Source of the DNA: Ursus arctos
Taxonomy: Eukaryota; Chordata; Mammalia; Carnivora; Ursidae
Direction of reading: 5' to 3'
Length of the DNA stretch: 64,000 bases
NCBI RefSeq assembly: GCF_023065955.2
Contig: NW_026623056.1
Span: 91,697,256-91,761,255 of the forward strand
Positions 36,741 through 48,782 of the stretch are shown piece after piece (position 1 is the stretch's first letter; every line of letters starts with the position of its first letter). The notes under the pieces are model-generated. The model was given only the letters and a program-made list of their open reading frames with translations. It searched no databases and was not told where the DNA came from. Both the position numbers and the translations under genes were made by a program.

Positions 36741-36825
36741 TGGAAGGCCTGAAAGTGGTGGAGATCGAGAAATGCAAGAGTGACATCAAAAAGATGCGGG
36801 AAGAGCTGGCGGCCAGAAGCGGCAG
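36741..36825 (+). CDS. PDE9A: PDE9A coding exon (window exon 4)
   Basis: The exon is 85 bp, with acceptor CGTCCCAG and donor GTAAGG. TG completes Leu from the previous exon. It then reads [20 protein letters not shown] and ELAARSG, and ends with AG of a split Arg codon. Human residues 130-158 differ only at the second Ser of ARSSR, which is Gly here. The charged heptad-like pattern continues the helix of the previous exon and links it to the catalytic domain. Confidence 0.97.
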
Positions 36826-38589
36826 GTAAGGTCAGGCCTGGGAAGAGAGGCCCTGCACGTGGGCCCGGGAGGGGGCTCTGGGCTGTTCTCCTCGGAGCCC
36901 TGTGGCAGGGCCCGACCCCACTGTGACCGGGGGGAGTGCAGGGTACAGGCAGCCCGGCTCCGGGTTGTCAACCGCACAGCCTTCTTACCCCAGGAGCGTC
37001 TACGGCAGACGGAGGCGAGGAGGACGGCTTCACTTAAAGGGGGAATGACCCTCCCACAGAACAAAGCATTAGGATTCACTTATCCAGCCTGAGAGAAGTT
37101 GGCTGCGATTTTTAAAGAAAGGGCCCAATAAGAGGAGAAGACGTTTGGCTTGCAGGGGATGGCGTGCTGGTGCCCGGAGGCCGTGCTCCTGTGTGGACGT
37201 CCCCACAGCACAGAGCAGCAGGTCACAGGGGAGATGCCACACGGCCTCTGGCCATTCTCCACACAGATCACTTGTCGTGCAGAATGAGGGCTTCTCCCCT
37301 GGGAGCTAAAATTCGTGGAAAAAACACCCCGGGCTTCCTTACGCCCCCCTCGAAAGCAGGTGTTTGTACAGCGGGACCCTCTGATGAAACTGTGGTCACA
37401 GCAAGCATTCAGGGTGACAGCGGAGGTGATGGGGGAGGGAGCACGCACAGCGAGCACGTCCAGTGTGGGGAGCTCGGCGGGACTTAGTGGGGACAAGGAA
37501 CCGCAGCACAGCCCTGCGCATATCGGGTTGTCTTTGGAAGCAGGGAAGGCACTTTGAAGGCAGGAGGTGAAGGGGAAGCTGATGGTGCCAGTGTAGTCCC
37601 GTGCGAGAGCCGAGGGGCTGGCCAGCCTTGGGCAGGCTCGAAGCCATGTTAATGTGGTCTTACACGGACCACACCACGTTTATATCACACCCACTGGGCA
37701 ACTGACCTGGATTTGGGGATGTCTCATCCCATGTGATTTGGGGAAGTCGGGGTGAACAAGTTTGAGAAAATAGCGAGTGAATAATTCATCCTAGACACCC
37801 CCTTAGTGAGAGGCTCTTTAGGGGCAGGAGACAGAGCCCCCTGTGGGACCGGGTACGGGCTGAGAGTTGGCTGGGGCAGGCAGGTGGGCCTGGCTCAGCA
37901 GCTGAAAGGACACTCAGGCCCTCCGCAGCTGTGGTCACGGAGTTGCCCTCTGCTGGGCCTCCATCCCGTGGCCAGTCCACACGGCCACGTAAGAAAAGCC
38001 AATTAGCCCAGCCTGGTCGGCCTCGCTGAGCCCGCAGTCCTCTGCAGCTGGCCGCCGTGGCTGAGTGCCGTCCATGCCCGCTGCGCTGAGAGCCTGGTGG
38101 CCCTGTGCCATCTGCCCAGGAGCCGCCTCTTCCCCAGGACGGACACTCCGGCCGCTTCAGCGTTACCAGCCTCATCCGGCAGCTTCCGGGGAAGGGAAGT
38201 AAAGAAAGGAAAGCCTCCCTGAACTGCCTCCCGGCTTCAGTCCCTCGTGTGTACGACGGGCCAAGGAACCTCACCGCCCAGAGAGCATGTCTCCGGGGCA
38301 GGAATGGGACCCCTGAGGCCCCTTCCCACCTCTGTGGGCCTTACCCCACACACGTGCCGCACCCACGCAGCCCACAGAGCACCTGCGGGAGGGTTTTTAG
38401 AAGGCAGTCTCTTGTCCCTCCTCGAATGACTAAGTCCTGCCGCCTGCCCAAAGCCACAGGGGTGAGTCATGAGCCCCGCCCTCGCCGGCCCCCTCCCTGC
38501 CATGTGCCGGGCCCCCTCCAGCTCCTGCACCTTCCTCCCATGCTGGGGAAGAGGGGTGGCTGCCAGCCCTGCTCCTGCCGCTCGGGTTG

Positions 38590-39030
38590 GTCCACGTTGT
38601 CCCAGTGTCCCGTGGCAGCCACAATAGCACCACGGTCTGGGGGCCTGAAACACTTCTGACAGCCAGAAGTCAGAGATCAAGGTGTCCATAAGGCCACGCT
38701 CCTTCTGAAGGCTCCAGGGAGGATCTATCCCAGCCCCTCTCAGAAGCTTCTGGATGTCAGCAGCCCCTGGGGCTCTGGCTGGTCCGTGCGTTACTACAGC
38801 CTCGGTCTTCACACGGCCTTCTCCCCGTGTGTGCCTCTGTGCCCAAATGTCCCTTTTCCAAAGGACACCAGTCCTATTGGATCAGGGCCCACGCTGCCCC
38901 AGTGTGGCCACATGTGCAGTCATTACACCTGGGATGACCTCCTTTCAAAGGAGGTCACGTGCACAGGTCCTGGGGTCAGGACCTCCACTGCTCACTTTTG
39001 GGGGACATAATCCAACCCACAAAACAGCAT
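38590..39030 (-). mobile_element. MaLR/MLT1-type LTR, reverse, degraded
   Basis: Contains 'cagagatcaaggtgtccata', 'cttctgaaggctccagggag', 'ggacaccagtcctattggat' and 'gacataatccaacccacaaa'. Confidence 0.7.
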
Positions 39031-40090
39031 AGGGGGAGCATACACCCAGCTTTAGAGCACATGGGAAGAAGCCCCCGGGAGCCGAGAGGCAAACCGTGAC
39101 CCGCAGGCGCCCATCTGGCCCAGTAGGCAGAGCTGGGGCGTGGCGGGTGCCTGGGCCCAGCCGAGGATTGAAGCGCTCTTCCTCGCTGCCCAGAAAGGAC
39201 ATTTTTAGAGCTCACGGTGCCATGGTCCAAAGAGAAGCCTTCCCGGTGCCCTAACTGCTTGGCGATATTCTCAGCAGACGGTTTTCACAGCATCCCACAG
39301 AGGTGAGAGACGGGTAGATGCGACTATTCAGTCACAGAATGGGGGGAAAACTCTCGAACATTGCAGACACGTTTAGGAAAAAGAAACCCAGAGGCCTGGG
39401 CCCAGGTCTAACCCACAGCCAGGCCACCCACCCCGGGCCCTGGTTCAGGAGCCCAGCAGCCCCTTCTGTGCCTTTCTGTGCCCCACACAAGTGGCCCTTC
39501 CCTTTGCTTTACAGAGAAATGAACACAGATGGCAAACAGGAGGCCGCATGTGTCCCCCCGTTCTGTCTCTGTTGTCTGGAAGGTTCCATTGTAGTCACGC
39601 AGGCACACCGTGCAGCATTTTAGAGTCCCTGGGACCAGGCTCCCCAATGCAGGGCTTCGCCTGGACCGGGGGGAGGGGGGAGAGACAGGCACCCACACAG
39701 CTCTTCCTGGTGATATCAACCCGGCTAGGCGGTGGTCGGCCTCCGTGGGAGGACAGACAGATGTCTGTCCCCCGTGCCCACACAGCTGGCTAACAAGCCT
39801 GAACGGTGGCCCCACATTCGCCCCTACATGAGCACCACCCAGCCAGGCCTCTGTGCCAGGGGACTTCCCGCACTGGGAGTAGCAGTGGAGTGGGGTCGTA
39901 GGCAGGCTCCCAGATGCCCCCGGAACAGGCCATGCTCCACCGAGTTTCTCCTGATCCAGTTTCCTGCTCACATTTAGGGCAGGGCCAGGCCTAGCTGAGC
40001 ACAGAGTGGAGCCTGCCGCTTTACCCCGGGTGGGGGAGGGCTCCAGTCTCCACTTTCATCCCAAATGGCCTTGTCCACTGAATGAGCCAC

Positions 40091-40107
40091 GGGGGGGGGG
40101 GGGGGGG
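40091..40107. repeat. G17 homopolymer
   Basis: Seventeen consecutive G on the sense strand of the PDE9A intron, followed by CTGGGAG. Confidence 0.95.
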
Positions 40108-40989
40108 CTGGGAGCCCAGGAAATGGAAGCAAAAATAAGCCCCAAATAGAATGAAAAGAAAAGGCACCATGCCAGCTACTCTGTCGCTGGAGGATGCCGG
40201 TTCCCGTGGCAACGGGGCACAGGGGGAGCAGGCAGGGCCGCCTGGCCGAGGTGGGGGGGCCCTGGCAGGAGTCACCGGGCACCCAGCAGACACTCCCGAC
40301 GCCGGGATTTTCAAGGAAGCAGCTGGAGTCCAGCAGGCGAACCATCTTGCTTTGCGCAAGCTTCCCCATCCTCCCGGGAAACGCGCACAGCCGTCGTACA
40401 CGGCGCGCGTGTGGATGTTTGCACGGAGAGGCTCAGCGCAGGAAGACAGGGCGATGGTGTGGTCTCCTTTCCCAAGTGCACACACCAAGCTCGTCACTGC
40501 TCAGAAACGTGCGGGGGCGACTTCTCGTTTACAGGGCGGCAATGGAGACCCTCTGGTTGGTGACTTTTAGGGGTTCAAGGGTTATTCTTCTACTGAGTCT
40601 CTTAAAATCCCTTCCACACACGAGGTCTGGTGAGTGTTGTAAGCATCACGTTGAGGGCAAGAATAGCAAGACCCCCAGAAAATTGTACGGAAGGCTCCTT
40701 TATCAGAAAGGAAACAGTTATTACTCTGAGTTTCCAAGTAGCATAAGCCCCGGGGAAAACCTCCAGACTGTACGGATGGGGGTGGGGGTGAGCCCCACCT
40801 GAAAGCTGGATGCCGAGCCGCCCAGATGTGCTTCTCTGTATAGAGACCTCTTCTGAAAAGAAAAGAGACCTCTTTTGTAATCTTCCTTCCCCTGACAACG
40901 CTGTGAGCAATAACTGGATCAAATCTGAACCAATACCCAGCGCATACATTTTTCCAGGAGGTCACAACGCATGCTCATGTCAACCCAGC

Positions 40990-41370
40990 AAATGTGTTTT
41001 CTCCTTGTAGTTTGATAGATTTTTTTTTGCATTATCTTTCAGTCCCTACTGTATGCAACATTTTTCCCTCTTTCCCCAAAAACCTTCTTACTTCACGTGA
41101 TACTCATAATTATCTTAAATAACACATAACAGTCCATCTTGTCGATGTACCATAATGGTTTAAATTATTTCCCATTCGGCAACATTGAGGTGGCTTCTGG
41201 TTTCGTGTTGTGTTTTTGTAACAACAGATGACGTTGCCGTCAACACCCTCCTGCAAAGAGCAGTTTCCCTGCATCCAGTTCTTTTCTTAAATTCCCCGGT
41301 GTAGACGCCCAGGCTTAAAGGACAGGAATGTCTCATGGCTCTTACTAAGTGCTATTGAAGTGCTCTCCTA
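40990..41370 (-). mobile_element. Old L1-like segment
   Basis: Includes 'cgatgtaccataatggttta' and 'ttgaggtggcttctggtttc', which resemble reversed old L1 3' UTR. Divergent, so tentative. Confidence 0.4.
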
Positions 41371-42339
41371 GGAGACAGGACGTGATGTACAAAGAGTGTA
41401 ACGTCCAAGGATAGGGAGTATGTTCCCTTCCAGGAAGGTAGGGTCCCAGGGTGGGGAGGGGGCCACATCCAGCCCCCGGGTACCACCAGTGTCAGCACAC
41501 TCTCCCCCCGATGCTGGAAGGCGGCTTCCCTCCAGAGCACGCCTGGCTCAATTGGTTCTGTCCTTATGGGGGGGGGGGGTACCTCGATACTAAGAAGTGA
41601 AGGGAAACAGAGTCAGGAGGCAGAAAGCAAATTCATCTCTAAAGGTAGATACTGGGGGGGAAACTGGAAACGTCCTAAAAGTCCATGGTGGGGGACTGGA
41701 TTGGCAGCACAGCACACACACACCCCCCCCCGGGAGCACCCCAGAAGGACGTGCCTTGTCTAAAGCTGAGCTCTGGGGAGCAACGAGCAGAGTTTGCCAT
41801 GAGCAAGGTGGAAAAAAAAAAAACAAGTAGTAAAAGAGTAAGTTTGAGACACTTCCATTTTTGTTAAAAATCCAAGGCACTGTCCCTGTGTGTCCGTGCC
41901 CTGGAAAATTCTGGAAGGATACCCCAAACTTAACAGAAGGTATTTCCAGGGTGTGAGATGGAGAGGAAAGAAGTAGGTAACGTGGGGACTTGCTTTTTAA
42001 AAAAATTTTTTTTAAACTTTGCCTACTTCCCTCTTGTTTGAATTTTCTAGAATAAAAGTGCTTTACTTGCATCATTAAAAGATTTTTTAGGAATTTGCAC
42101 AAAATGAAGGTGACGTGTTCTCGGAGAGCCACAATATCCCAGGTCCAGGCAGGGTCCCTGGGGGGTTAGCAGTGAGAGGTCACTGGCTCTCTGACTTACT
42201 CTTCTGTAACAGAGACGACCAAGGGGTGTGTGGGGTCTGGGTTTGGCTGGGGCTTCTTCAGGGTCGCTGTGAGGAGGGGCCCGCCGGACACCTCGTCCAA
42301 GCAGCCGTGCCAGAGCTCATCCTGACTGTCCCCCTGCAG

Positions 42340-42415
42340 GACCAGCTGTCCCTGTAAGTACAGTTTTGTGGACAAGAAGCTGACACCACGCCGTGATGTC
42401 CCCACGTACCCCAAG
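42340..42415 (+). CDS. PDE9A: PDE9A coding exon with a two-residue deletion (window exon 5)
   Basis: The exon is 76 bp, with acceptor CCCTGCAG and donor GTGAGA. The first G completes Arg, and it then reads [19 protein letters not shown] and VPTYPK. Human residues 159-185 have DNHKK where this has DKK, so two residues (six bases) are missing in frame. Asn to Ser and Leu to Val also differ. The exon leads into the catalytic domain and ends in phase 0. Confidence 0.96.
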
Positions 42416-43283
42416 GTGAGAAGTTGTTCTGGGTCTGGAGAAACGGCAGGTCTGCGCCCCCAGCCAGGCCCCCCACCCTCAGCCACCCCGACGCCCTGGC
42501 CAGGCCCCCTCTGTCCACACGTTTGCAAACACAGCTCCCGCCCTGGCCCTGGGCTGTGGGCCCCCCTTGCTGTTCTTAGGCCCAGTACTTTTTCTCTTTG
42601 CTGTGTGCTGGCCATGGGGGACCCTAGGCCTGCAGGTCTCGGCCCCTCCCCCACTCGCTGAAGGTGTTTACACTCAGACGTTACGATAAGGAGCTTCATT
42701 TTTTAAAATCACCTAAAATCCGCCTCATTGGCTCTCCTGTCCCGAACAGTATGTAAGTACCATGAGAAGTTTGGCTTTTCCGCCTCAAGAGGTTTCTCCG
42801 TTGCGAGAGCCCAGGCCCTAGTGGAGGGCCCAGTGACCTGGGGGTTGGGGGGCAGGGGCTTCAAATCACCACAGAGAAGGGTCTGGCGATGTCGGTCACC
42901 ATCTCGGCTGTGCCTTCAGCTGAGCAAGCGAGACCCCGGCCTGGCAGACTGTCCACATGCGCTTACGTGAAGAGTCAAGCTTCGGTGTGCTGGCACGGGG
43001 ACAGGTGTCCCGAGGCCGGCATGGGGCAGACCCCCACCCCCACTGCCCACGGTCCTCGCAAGGACAAAGAGCCTCCCAGAGCCAGCCTGTGAGGGGTTCC
43101 CCCAACCTGGTTCCAAATACGCGCGGCATATTGTCCGAGGCTTCACATGGACACTAGGGCCTCTTCCCACAAGAAAACGTGACCCGCATCTCCCAGTCCT
43201 GCCCCAGGGGCCCACAAGGCCTAGCCTACAGCCAAAATGAAAGATGTCCATCCTCCATAGCAATTCCTCAAAGAAACCAAATA

Positions 43284-43479
43284 GGGGCGCTTGGGTGACT
43301 CAGTCGGGTAAGCGTCTGACTCTTGCTTTCAGCTCAGGTCATGATCTCAGGGTTGTGGGATTGAGCCCCACGTTGGGCTCTGTGCTCAGCAGGGAGTCTG
43401 CTGGGGATTCTCCCTCTGCTCCTCCCCCTGCTCTCTCTCTCTTTAAATAATAATAATAATAAATAATAATAAATAAATG
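43284..43479 (+). mobile_element. Carnivore SINE (SINEC), forward
   Basis: Starts 'ggggcgcttgggtgactcag', contains a (CT)n tract and ends in an (AAT)n-rich tail at 43445-43479. Confidence 0.9.
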
Positions 43480-43738
43480 AAAAACCAAGCAAACCAAAGA
43501 CCTCGGGGAAGAGTACATCTAATCCCAAACACCATGACAGTCTTACGTCTAAGATCCCAGCCTGTTTCCCAGGACAATTTGACCCGAACTCTGGCGCTCC
43601 CCGATCCACAGCGCCCAGCAAGCGGCACCTCGTTAGCCTGCAGCCAAAGCAGAAACTCTGAGTAGCTTCTTGGCCAGTATTTGAATCTTCTGCCCAGTTA
43701 ATTCCTTTTCCTTGACTCCACTCTACTGTGCATGTTTT

Positions 43739-43942
43739 GTTTTGTTTTGTTTTTTAAGATTTTATTTATTTATTTGACAGAGAGAGAGACAGCCAGCAAG
43801 AGAGGGAACACAAGCAGGGGGAGTGGGAGAGGAAGAAGCAGGCTCATAGCGGAGGAGCATGATGTGGGGCTCGATCCCATAACGCCGGGATCACGCCCTG
43901 AGCCGAAGGCAGACGCTCAACCACTGTGCCCCCCAGGCGCCC
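43739..43942 (-). mobile_element. Carnivore SINE (SINEC), reverse, perfect target duplication
   Basis: Reverse full-length copy between perfect 16-bp repeats CTACTGTGCATGTTTT (43723-43738 and 43943-43958). The internal 'ggctcgatcccataacgccg' resembles the bear/seal-type body. It is probably recent. Confidence 0.93.
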
Positions 43943-44310
43943 CTACTGTGCATGTTTTAATCGGGTTTACGGAGAGGTAATTTACCCACAGTCAGGTTTG
44001 CCTCCTGCAGGTGCGGAGCGCTGTGACTTTGCAGAGACTAAGTCAGGAAACCTCCGCACCATCAAATGTGGAACATCTCTGTCACCCACGACCCCCCTGG
44101 TGCCCCCGCCCTGCCTCTGGCAGCCACAGACGGGATGTCTGTCCCTGGAGGCTGGCCCTCTGCAGAATCCTTGCAGTGTGGCCTTGGAGTCCGTGCACAG
44201 GTGTCCTTGACCAGGGGACAGGAGGACGTGGAGCGAACGTCCCGTGGCCCGTGCGAGCTCACCAGCCTTTGTCTCAGCCCAGAGCCTAACCGACCTCCTG
44301 TCCTTTCCAG

Positions 44311-44385
44311 TACCTGCTCTCTCCAGAGACCATCGAAGCTCTCCGGAAGCCCACCTTTGACGTCTGGCTCTGGGAGCCCAACGAG
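44311..44385 (+). CDS. PDE9A: PDE9A coding exon, start of catalytic domain (window exon 6)
   Basis: The exon is 75 bp, phase 0 on both sides, with acceptor TCCTTTCCAG and donor GTGAGC. It codes 25 residues, starting [19 protein letters not shown] and ending LWEPNE. This is identical to human residues 186-210 as I recall them. It forms the first helix of the PDE fold. Confidence 0.97.
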
Positions 44386-46073
44386 GTGAGCGAGGGGCCC
44401 CTGGTGCCAGCGTCACGGGGACCTGCCAGGGCCACCCCAGCCCCCATCTCCGCCTTCTCTCTGGCCTTTGTTGTTTTGACTTGATTCCCTAGGTTTTCCC
44501 TCAGTCTGACCCTGGGTGGGCTCAGGAGGGCCGGGACGCAGGACTCAGGAAGGGGGGGTGTCAGAGCAGAGGCGCGGGCGGTCAAGTGCAGGAAGGCTGG
44601 CCCCCCAAACCCTGCACACCCTCCCAGGCCAGCTGCCGTGCCCCGTGAGGGGAAACCCGGGAGATGCCTCCTCAGGAAAGGGGCTGAGGGAAGGCAGCTG
44701 TGTTGCAGCCAGAGGACTGGGGGTGCAGGACTTGCGCAAGACCGTTCCTCCAGTTTCCCTTTCTGCTGAGCAAATACGAACATGGGGATTTTTGTTTGTT
44801 CAGTCTAATAATAACATCAGTTGTACCCCTCCATTTCTGAGCCCCAAGAAAACAAAAGTTCCTCATCACAGACACGAGGCCCACCAAATCTTCAACTCCT
44901 CCAGCTTTCCAGTAATGCAGACACGCAGAAAGTCTGCCCTCCCAGCAAGCTCGCCGCAGGTTACAGGAAAAGAGGGCTCTGCGCCCTGAGCGGGCATCGT
45001 GTCGCTGACCAGGGCCTGGGGTCTCCAAGTGCCCGGCTCTCGTGCTTTCATTCTGGCACAAGACTGCCGCGCTGCCCACCCTGCCTCCGCCCCACTGCGC
45101 GCTGGCCCCCGTCCCGGGGATTGTCCCATCCAAGCCCTGGACCAGACAACACGTGTGCCCCAAATCATCCAGCCACCCAGGAGCGTGCAGGACTGGAGCG
45201 TGGGTTTAGACGGGCAAGAGACCAGGGCGGAAGCCGCCGTGCTCGGGAGGGTGGGAGGCAGCATGGCCAGGAGAAACGGGAGTCAGGCCCTTGAAGACAA
45301 GTCCTGGGACCGAGGTCTGAACAGGGGACCCAGGCTGGGCAAGGCCCGTTCGCAGGCAAGTGGGCACAGCAGGATGGCTCGGCGCTCACAGATTCCCGCT
45401 TCTGGTGGGTGGGCAGACACGGCTGCTGGAAACCGTTCCAGCTCCCGCATGCGGGAGTGAAAGCGGGGCCGAGTCCCCGATGGCACAGCGCCTGCGTGGA
45501 AACGGGCACTCGCTTCCAGCCCTGTCTCCATCTCCCACGGAACCTCTGCTGTGGCCGGAGAGGTCATGCCGCCTCATGGAGAGACTGAAGGATTCATGCA
45601 GCCACGAGGGGAAGGCTTCCTGCCCGCGGCGTCAGGACCGGGGTGAAGCCCACAGGTGGGCCCGGCCTCTGGGTGGGCTTCCCCCAGAGCATCCCAGTGC
45701 CCAGGGCAGACTGCTCAGCAGTTCCCGGGTTTCAAGAAGTGTTCTCCCAGCATGCGGCCAGGAACCAGAAATGCCAAAGACGGGAGCCCTAGCCTCTGGC
45801 CAGTGTGGGGATGCCGTGGATTTTGGACTGTGGGTGGTGAAGGCCCCCCAAAACTGCATCTGGCCGCCCACGAAGCAGCTCACGCCCTGGAATGTCAGGC
45901 CGCTGGTACGGGGCTCACGTCTCTTCCTCTGATTGGGGCTATCACTGTGCCCAGCACCCCCGGCCCCAGCCAGGGTCCTCCGGATCACAAAGCAGATGGA
46001 GGAGATGGCTTCCCATGTTCTAGTTCACCACTGGCTGACGTGTCAGAGTTCTTCCCGGTACGGCCGCCTCCCC

Positions 46074-46114
46074 GGAGCGCGGGGCTTGCAGAGCGCGGGG
46101 CTTGCAGACCGCGG
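46074..46114. repeat. Short GC-rich direct repeat
   Basis: AGCGCGGGGCTTGCAG occurs twice in a row, followed by a partial third copy (ACCGCGGGGC). Confidence 0.9.
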
Positions 46115-46724
46115 GGCCCCAGGTCTCCGGCGAGCGCCCGCAGCCAGCTCCATGCAGCCCTGCGGCCGGGACCGCCCAGCGTCTGGGGCTGCTGGTGTGG
46201 GAACGGATGCACAGAGATGCCCCCTTGCTCCAGAGCCATGCACACGCCACAGGACCAGATGGTCTCATCTGCCCATCACCTCCGACTGCAGACTCCCAAG
46301 CTCACCACCAGCGTTATATGGCTGGAGCTGTGTGTGCGCGTGGGGTGGGGAGCAGAGGGGCTGCAGCCCTCTGGCCCCGAGCGCTGGCATCCAGGACGGT
46401 GGGCACCAGCACCCCCAGCCGCACGCCAGGGCCCTGGACTTGTCCCCGGAGCCCGGCGCCCTGCACATACTCCTGTCCGCATCCCTCCTGTCCCCTCGAG
46501 GAGTACGTTCTACCTGTGACACTGCAGGCTCCCACATGTACCTCCCGTTTTCCCACTGAATTCTTGGCGATGCCACGGGTCTCTGCTCCGTGGCGTTCCT
46601 TCCACAGCTGTCTTGTGGACGCTGTAGGTACAGGGTTGCACCTGCAGAGGCCACGCCCCCCCCCATTCCCAGCTCTCCCAGTACCGTGGGAAGGAAGATG
46701 GGTCTCTGGAAGCACGCCATGTAG

Positions 46725-47062
46725 CAGTCAGCTCGGCAGCCGTAACACGCATTATAGGCCCAGAACCTCCTCTCACACCTGGAGGTCCGATGTCAGGCGT
46801 CGGCCAGGCTGCTGTCTCCCCAGCCTCTCTCCCTGACGTGTAGACACCACCTTCCGTGTCCTCACGTGGTCGCCCCAGTGTGCTTATCTGTTCTGGTCTC
46901 CTCTCCCCACGGGGACACCGGTCCTACTGGACCAGGACCACCCCAATGACCTCATTTAACCTTAATGAGTGCTTAAAGGCCCTCTGTCCACACGGTCATG
47001 CCGGGGGTTCAAGCTTCAACATACTGATTTGGGGGCCACAGTTCAGTCCGTTGCACACCATT
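46725..47062 (-). mobile_element. MaLR-type LTR, reverse, degraded
   Basis: Contains 'tgacctcatttaaccttaat', 'aaggccctctgtccacacgg' and 'gggggccacagttcagtccg', as in reversed MSTA/MLT1 LTRs. Confidence 0.65.
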
Positions 47063-47239
47063 TGGGAAGAGAAGGTCACACGGCGACCAGAGGCCGCCCG
47101 TGAGTGTGGCCACGCAGGCCCAGGTAGCTGACAGATGGGACGGAGGCAGGGCTCAGGTGTGCGGTCCCGGGGCCTCGCGGGTCTCCCGTCTCCCCGGGCG
47201 CTGCACCCAAGACCTGCTTCCCAGAAAGCAGAGCCCACG

Positions 47240-47410
47240 TTCTCAGACTCTCACTTTTTAATAATCGTTCAGTCTTTCTTCCCCGGCTGAATTAGCTCCA
47301 CAGCTCTGAGCTGTATTTAAACAGATCGCAACAATGACAATCCATCCTCTCCGGGACTGAAAACAAATCTATTTTAACCTGAGCGAGATTTCTGTGGAAG
47401 ACAGCTCGGT
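47240..47410. promoter_or_regulatory. Possible conserved non-coding element (tentative)
   Basis: A repeat-free AT-balanced segment 540-710 bases before exon 47949. It contains the palindrome CAGCTCTGAGCTG (two E-box-like CAGCTC arms), ACAATG SOX-like words and TATTTAAACAG. Confidence 0.22.
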
Positions 47411-47948
47411 GACAGAACGCAGCTTACCTTCCAGACTCCACAATGAGCGCATTACAGTGTGTGTCTGGTCCCCACGGACCCCCCAAGGGCTCAGAAAGCG
47501 TGCTGGGGACACAGGCTATCGAGTGTCAGCGAGAGCACAGGGCATCTGTGTCTGTGAAGGCACCTGCTCTCGGGCGCGCGTCCCACGGAACCGTGTCCCA
47601 AGCACCTCGGCCTGGCTTCTCGTGTGTCCGAGCTCACAGAGTCACTCCTGACATGGCCGTTTGGGGGTGCTGCCTCTCACCCAATCGCTGTCCCTTCTTG
47701 CGTGGAACTCCCTTGACTTCTTAGCCCAATGACTCTTTCAAGTCCCCACATCCCTGCTAGGGGTCCTGGGACCCCCCCCCCCCGGTCAACATGGCTTCGC
47801 TGTCGGGGCCCCAAGGAGTGGAGGGCTCACCCTCAAGGGACAGGCAGGCCCCGCAGGCATCTCCCGGGACGCAGGAAGGGCGGCTCTGTCGGGCGGCCGT
47901 GCTGGCCCGCCCCCGCCACCGACCACCCTTCTGCTCCTGTGTCCGCAG

Positions 47949-48035
47949 ATGCTGAGCTGCTTAGAGCACATGTATCACGACCTGGGCCTGGTCAGAGATT
48001 TCTCCATCAACCCCATCACACTCAGGAGATGGCTG
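47949..48035 (+). CDS. PDE9A: PDE9A coding exon, catalytic domain (window exon 7)
   Basis: The exon is 87 bp, phase 0, with acceptor GTCCGCAG and donor GTAAGT. It codes 29 residues, starting [20 protein letters not shown] and ending LRRWL. The only difference from human residues 211-239 is Val to Ile before TLRRWL. The leading ATG is internal to the protein and is not the start codon. Confidence 0.97.
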
Positions 48036-48782
48036 GTAAGTGCAGGCCCCCACGTCCCCCTTGAATACGGCGTCATCCCGTTACTGGGGAACGGACCAGC
48101 CGGGCACCCGCCCGGTGGCGCTGGGCCTCCTACAGACGGAGGTGACGTTCCCATGAGTGTTCTGTGAGGACGCGCAGCCTGTCCCCGTCCGTCTCCCACC
48201 AGAACACTCCGCGCCCTTGAGCTGCTGCTCTGATGCGCGAGACAATATGAAGACCCAGGGAGGGGCCGGTGAAGTGAGTGTGCGGCGAGCGAGTGTGCAG
48301 GTGTGTGCACGTTTATGGGGGGGCGTGAGTGCGCGTGTGTGGAAGGGTACGTGTATGAGTATGTGAGTGTGTGTTCAGCAACAGATTACATAAAATACTG
48401 CTCAGAACCAAGTAGGAAAGCTTAGATGTTAAGTATTAAAACACGAAAAGGTGTGATGAGGACCGGGACCCAGAGCCGCTCCGATAGCCCCCCAGGCCCC
48501 CCCGCAGCGTCACATCCCCGCGTGGTTCCTCAGCGCCTCTGGGGACACCTCAGCCCATGAGCCCAGGTGCAAGTCGCAGGGTGGCCAGTGGGACGTCCTC
48601 GGGCCTCGGGCCACCTCGCGCGGACCTCCAGCAGGCGGCTGGCCTCTGGGTCAGCCGAGGGGGACGCAGAGCTCATCCAAGACACCCGCGGGCAGCCGGC
48701 AACACAGGGAGGAAGGTGGGCAGGGCAGCTTGGCGGGGAGGGCAGGCAGCGGACGCGGCACTGGAACCCTCGTCTCTCGCAG
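48036..48782 (+). other. PDE9A: PDE9A intron, 747 bp
   Basis: Contains a degenerate GT-rich tract at 48276-48372. No exon or dispersed repeat recognised. Confidence 0.8.

Larger units (their letters stand above)
36826..42339 (+). other. PDE9A: PDE9A intron, 5.5 kb
   Basis: Contains an antisense MaLR LTR (about 38590-39030), a G17 run (40091-40107), an old L1-like segment (about 40990-41370), a G run near 41570 and an A-rich tract near 41812. No exon recognised. Confidence 0.75.
42416..44310 (+). other. PDE9A: PDE9A intron, 1.9 kb, with two SINEs
   Basis: Carries one forward (43284-43479) and one reverse (43739-43942) carnivore SINE. The reverse copy ends 368 bases before the next exon. The rest is unremarkable. 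Confidence 0.8.
44386..47948 (+). other. PDE9A: PDE9A intron, 3.6 kb, GC-rich
   Basis: GC-rich, so it has long accidental open frames (287 codons at 45656-46519). It also has a short GC-rich direct repeat at 46074-46114, an antisense MaLR LTR (about 46725-47062) and an AT-balanced segment at 47240-47410. No protein family was recognised in the open frames. Confidence 0.75.

Noticed and set aside
45656..46519. 287-codon open frame on the + strand, the longest in the window
   Set aside because: It lies in a GC-rich intron where stop codons are rare. The other frames there are open too (208 codons at 45933-46559, 244 codons at 46102-46836). The protein is low-complexity Pro/Gly/Ala/Arg with no family resemblance.
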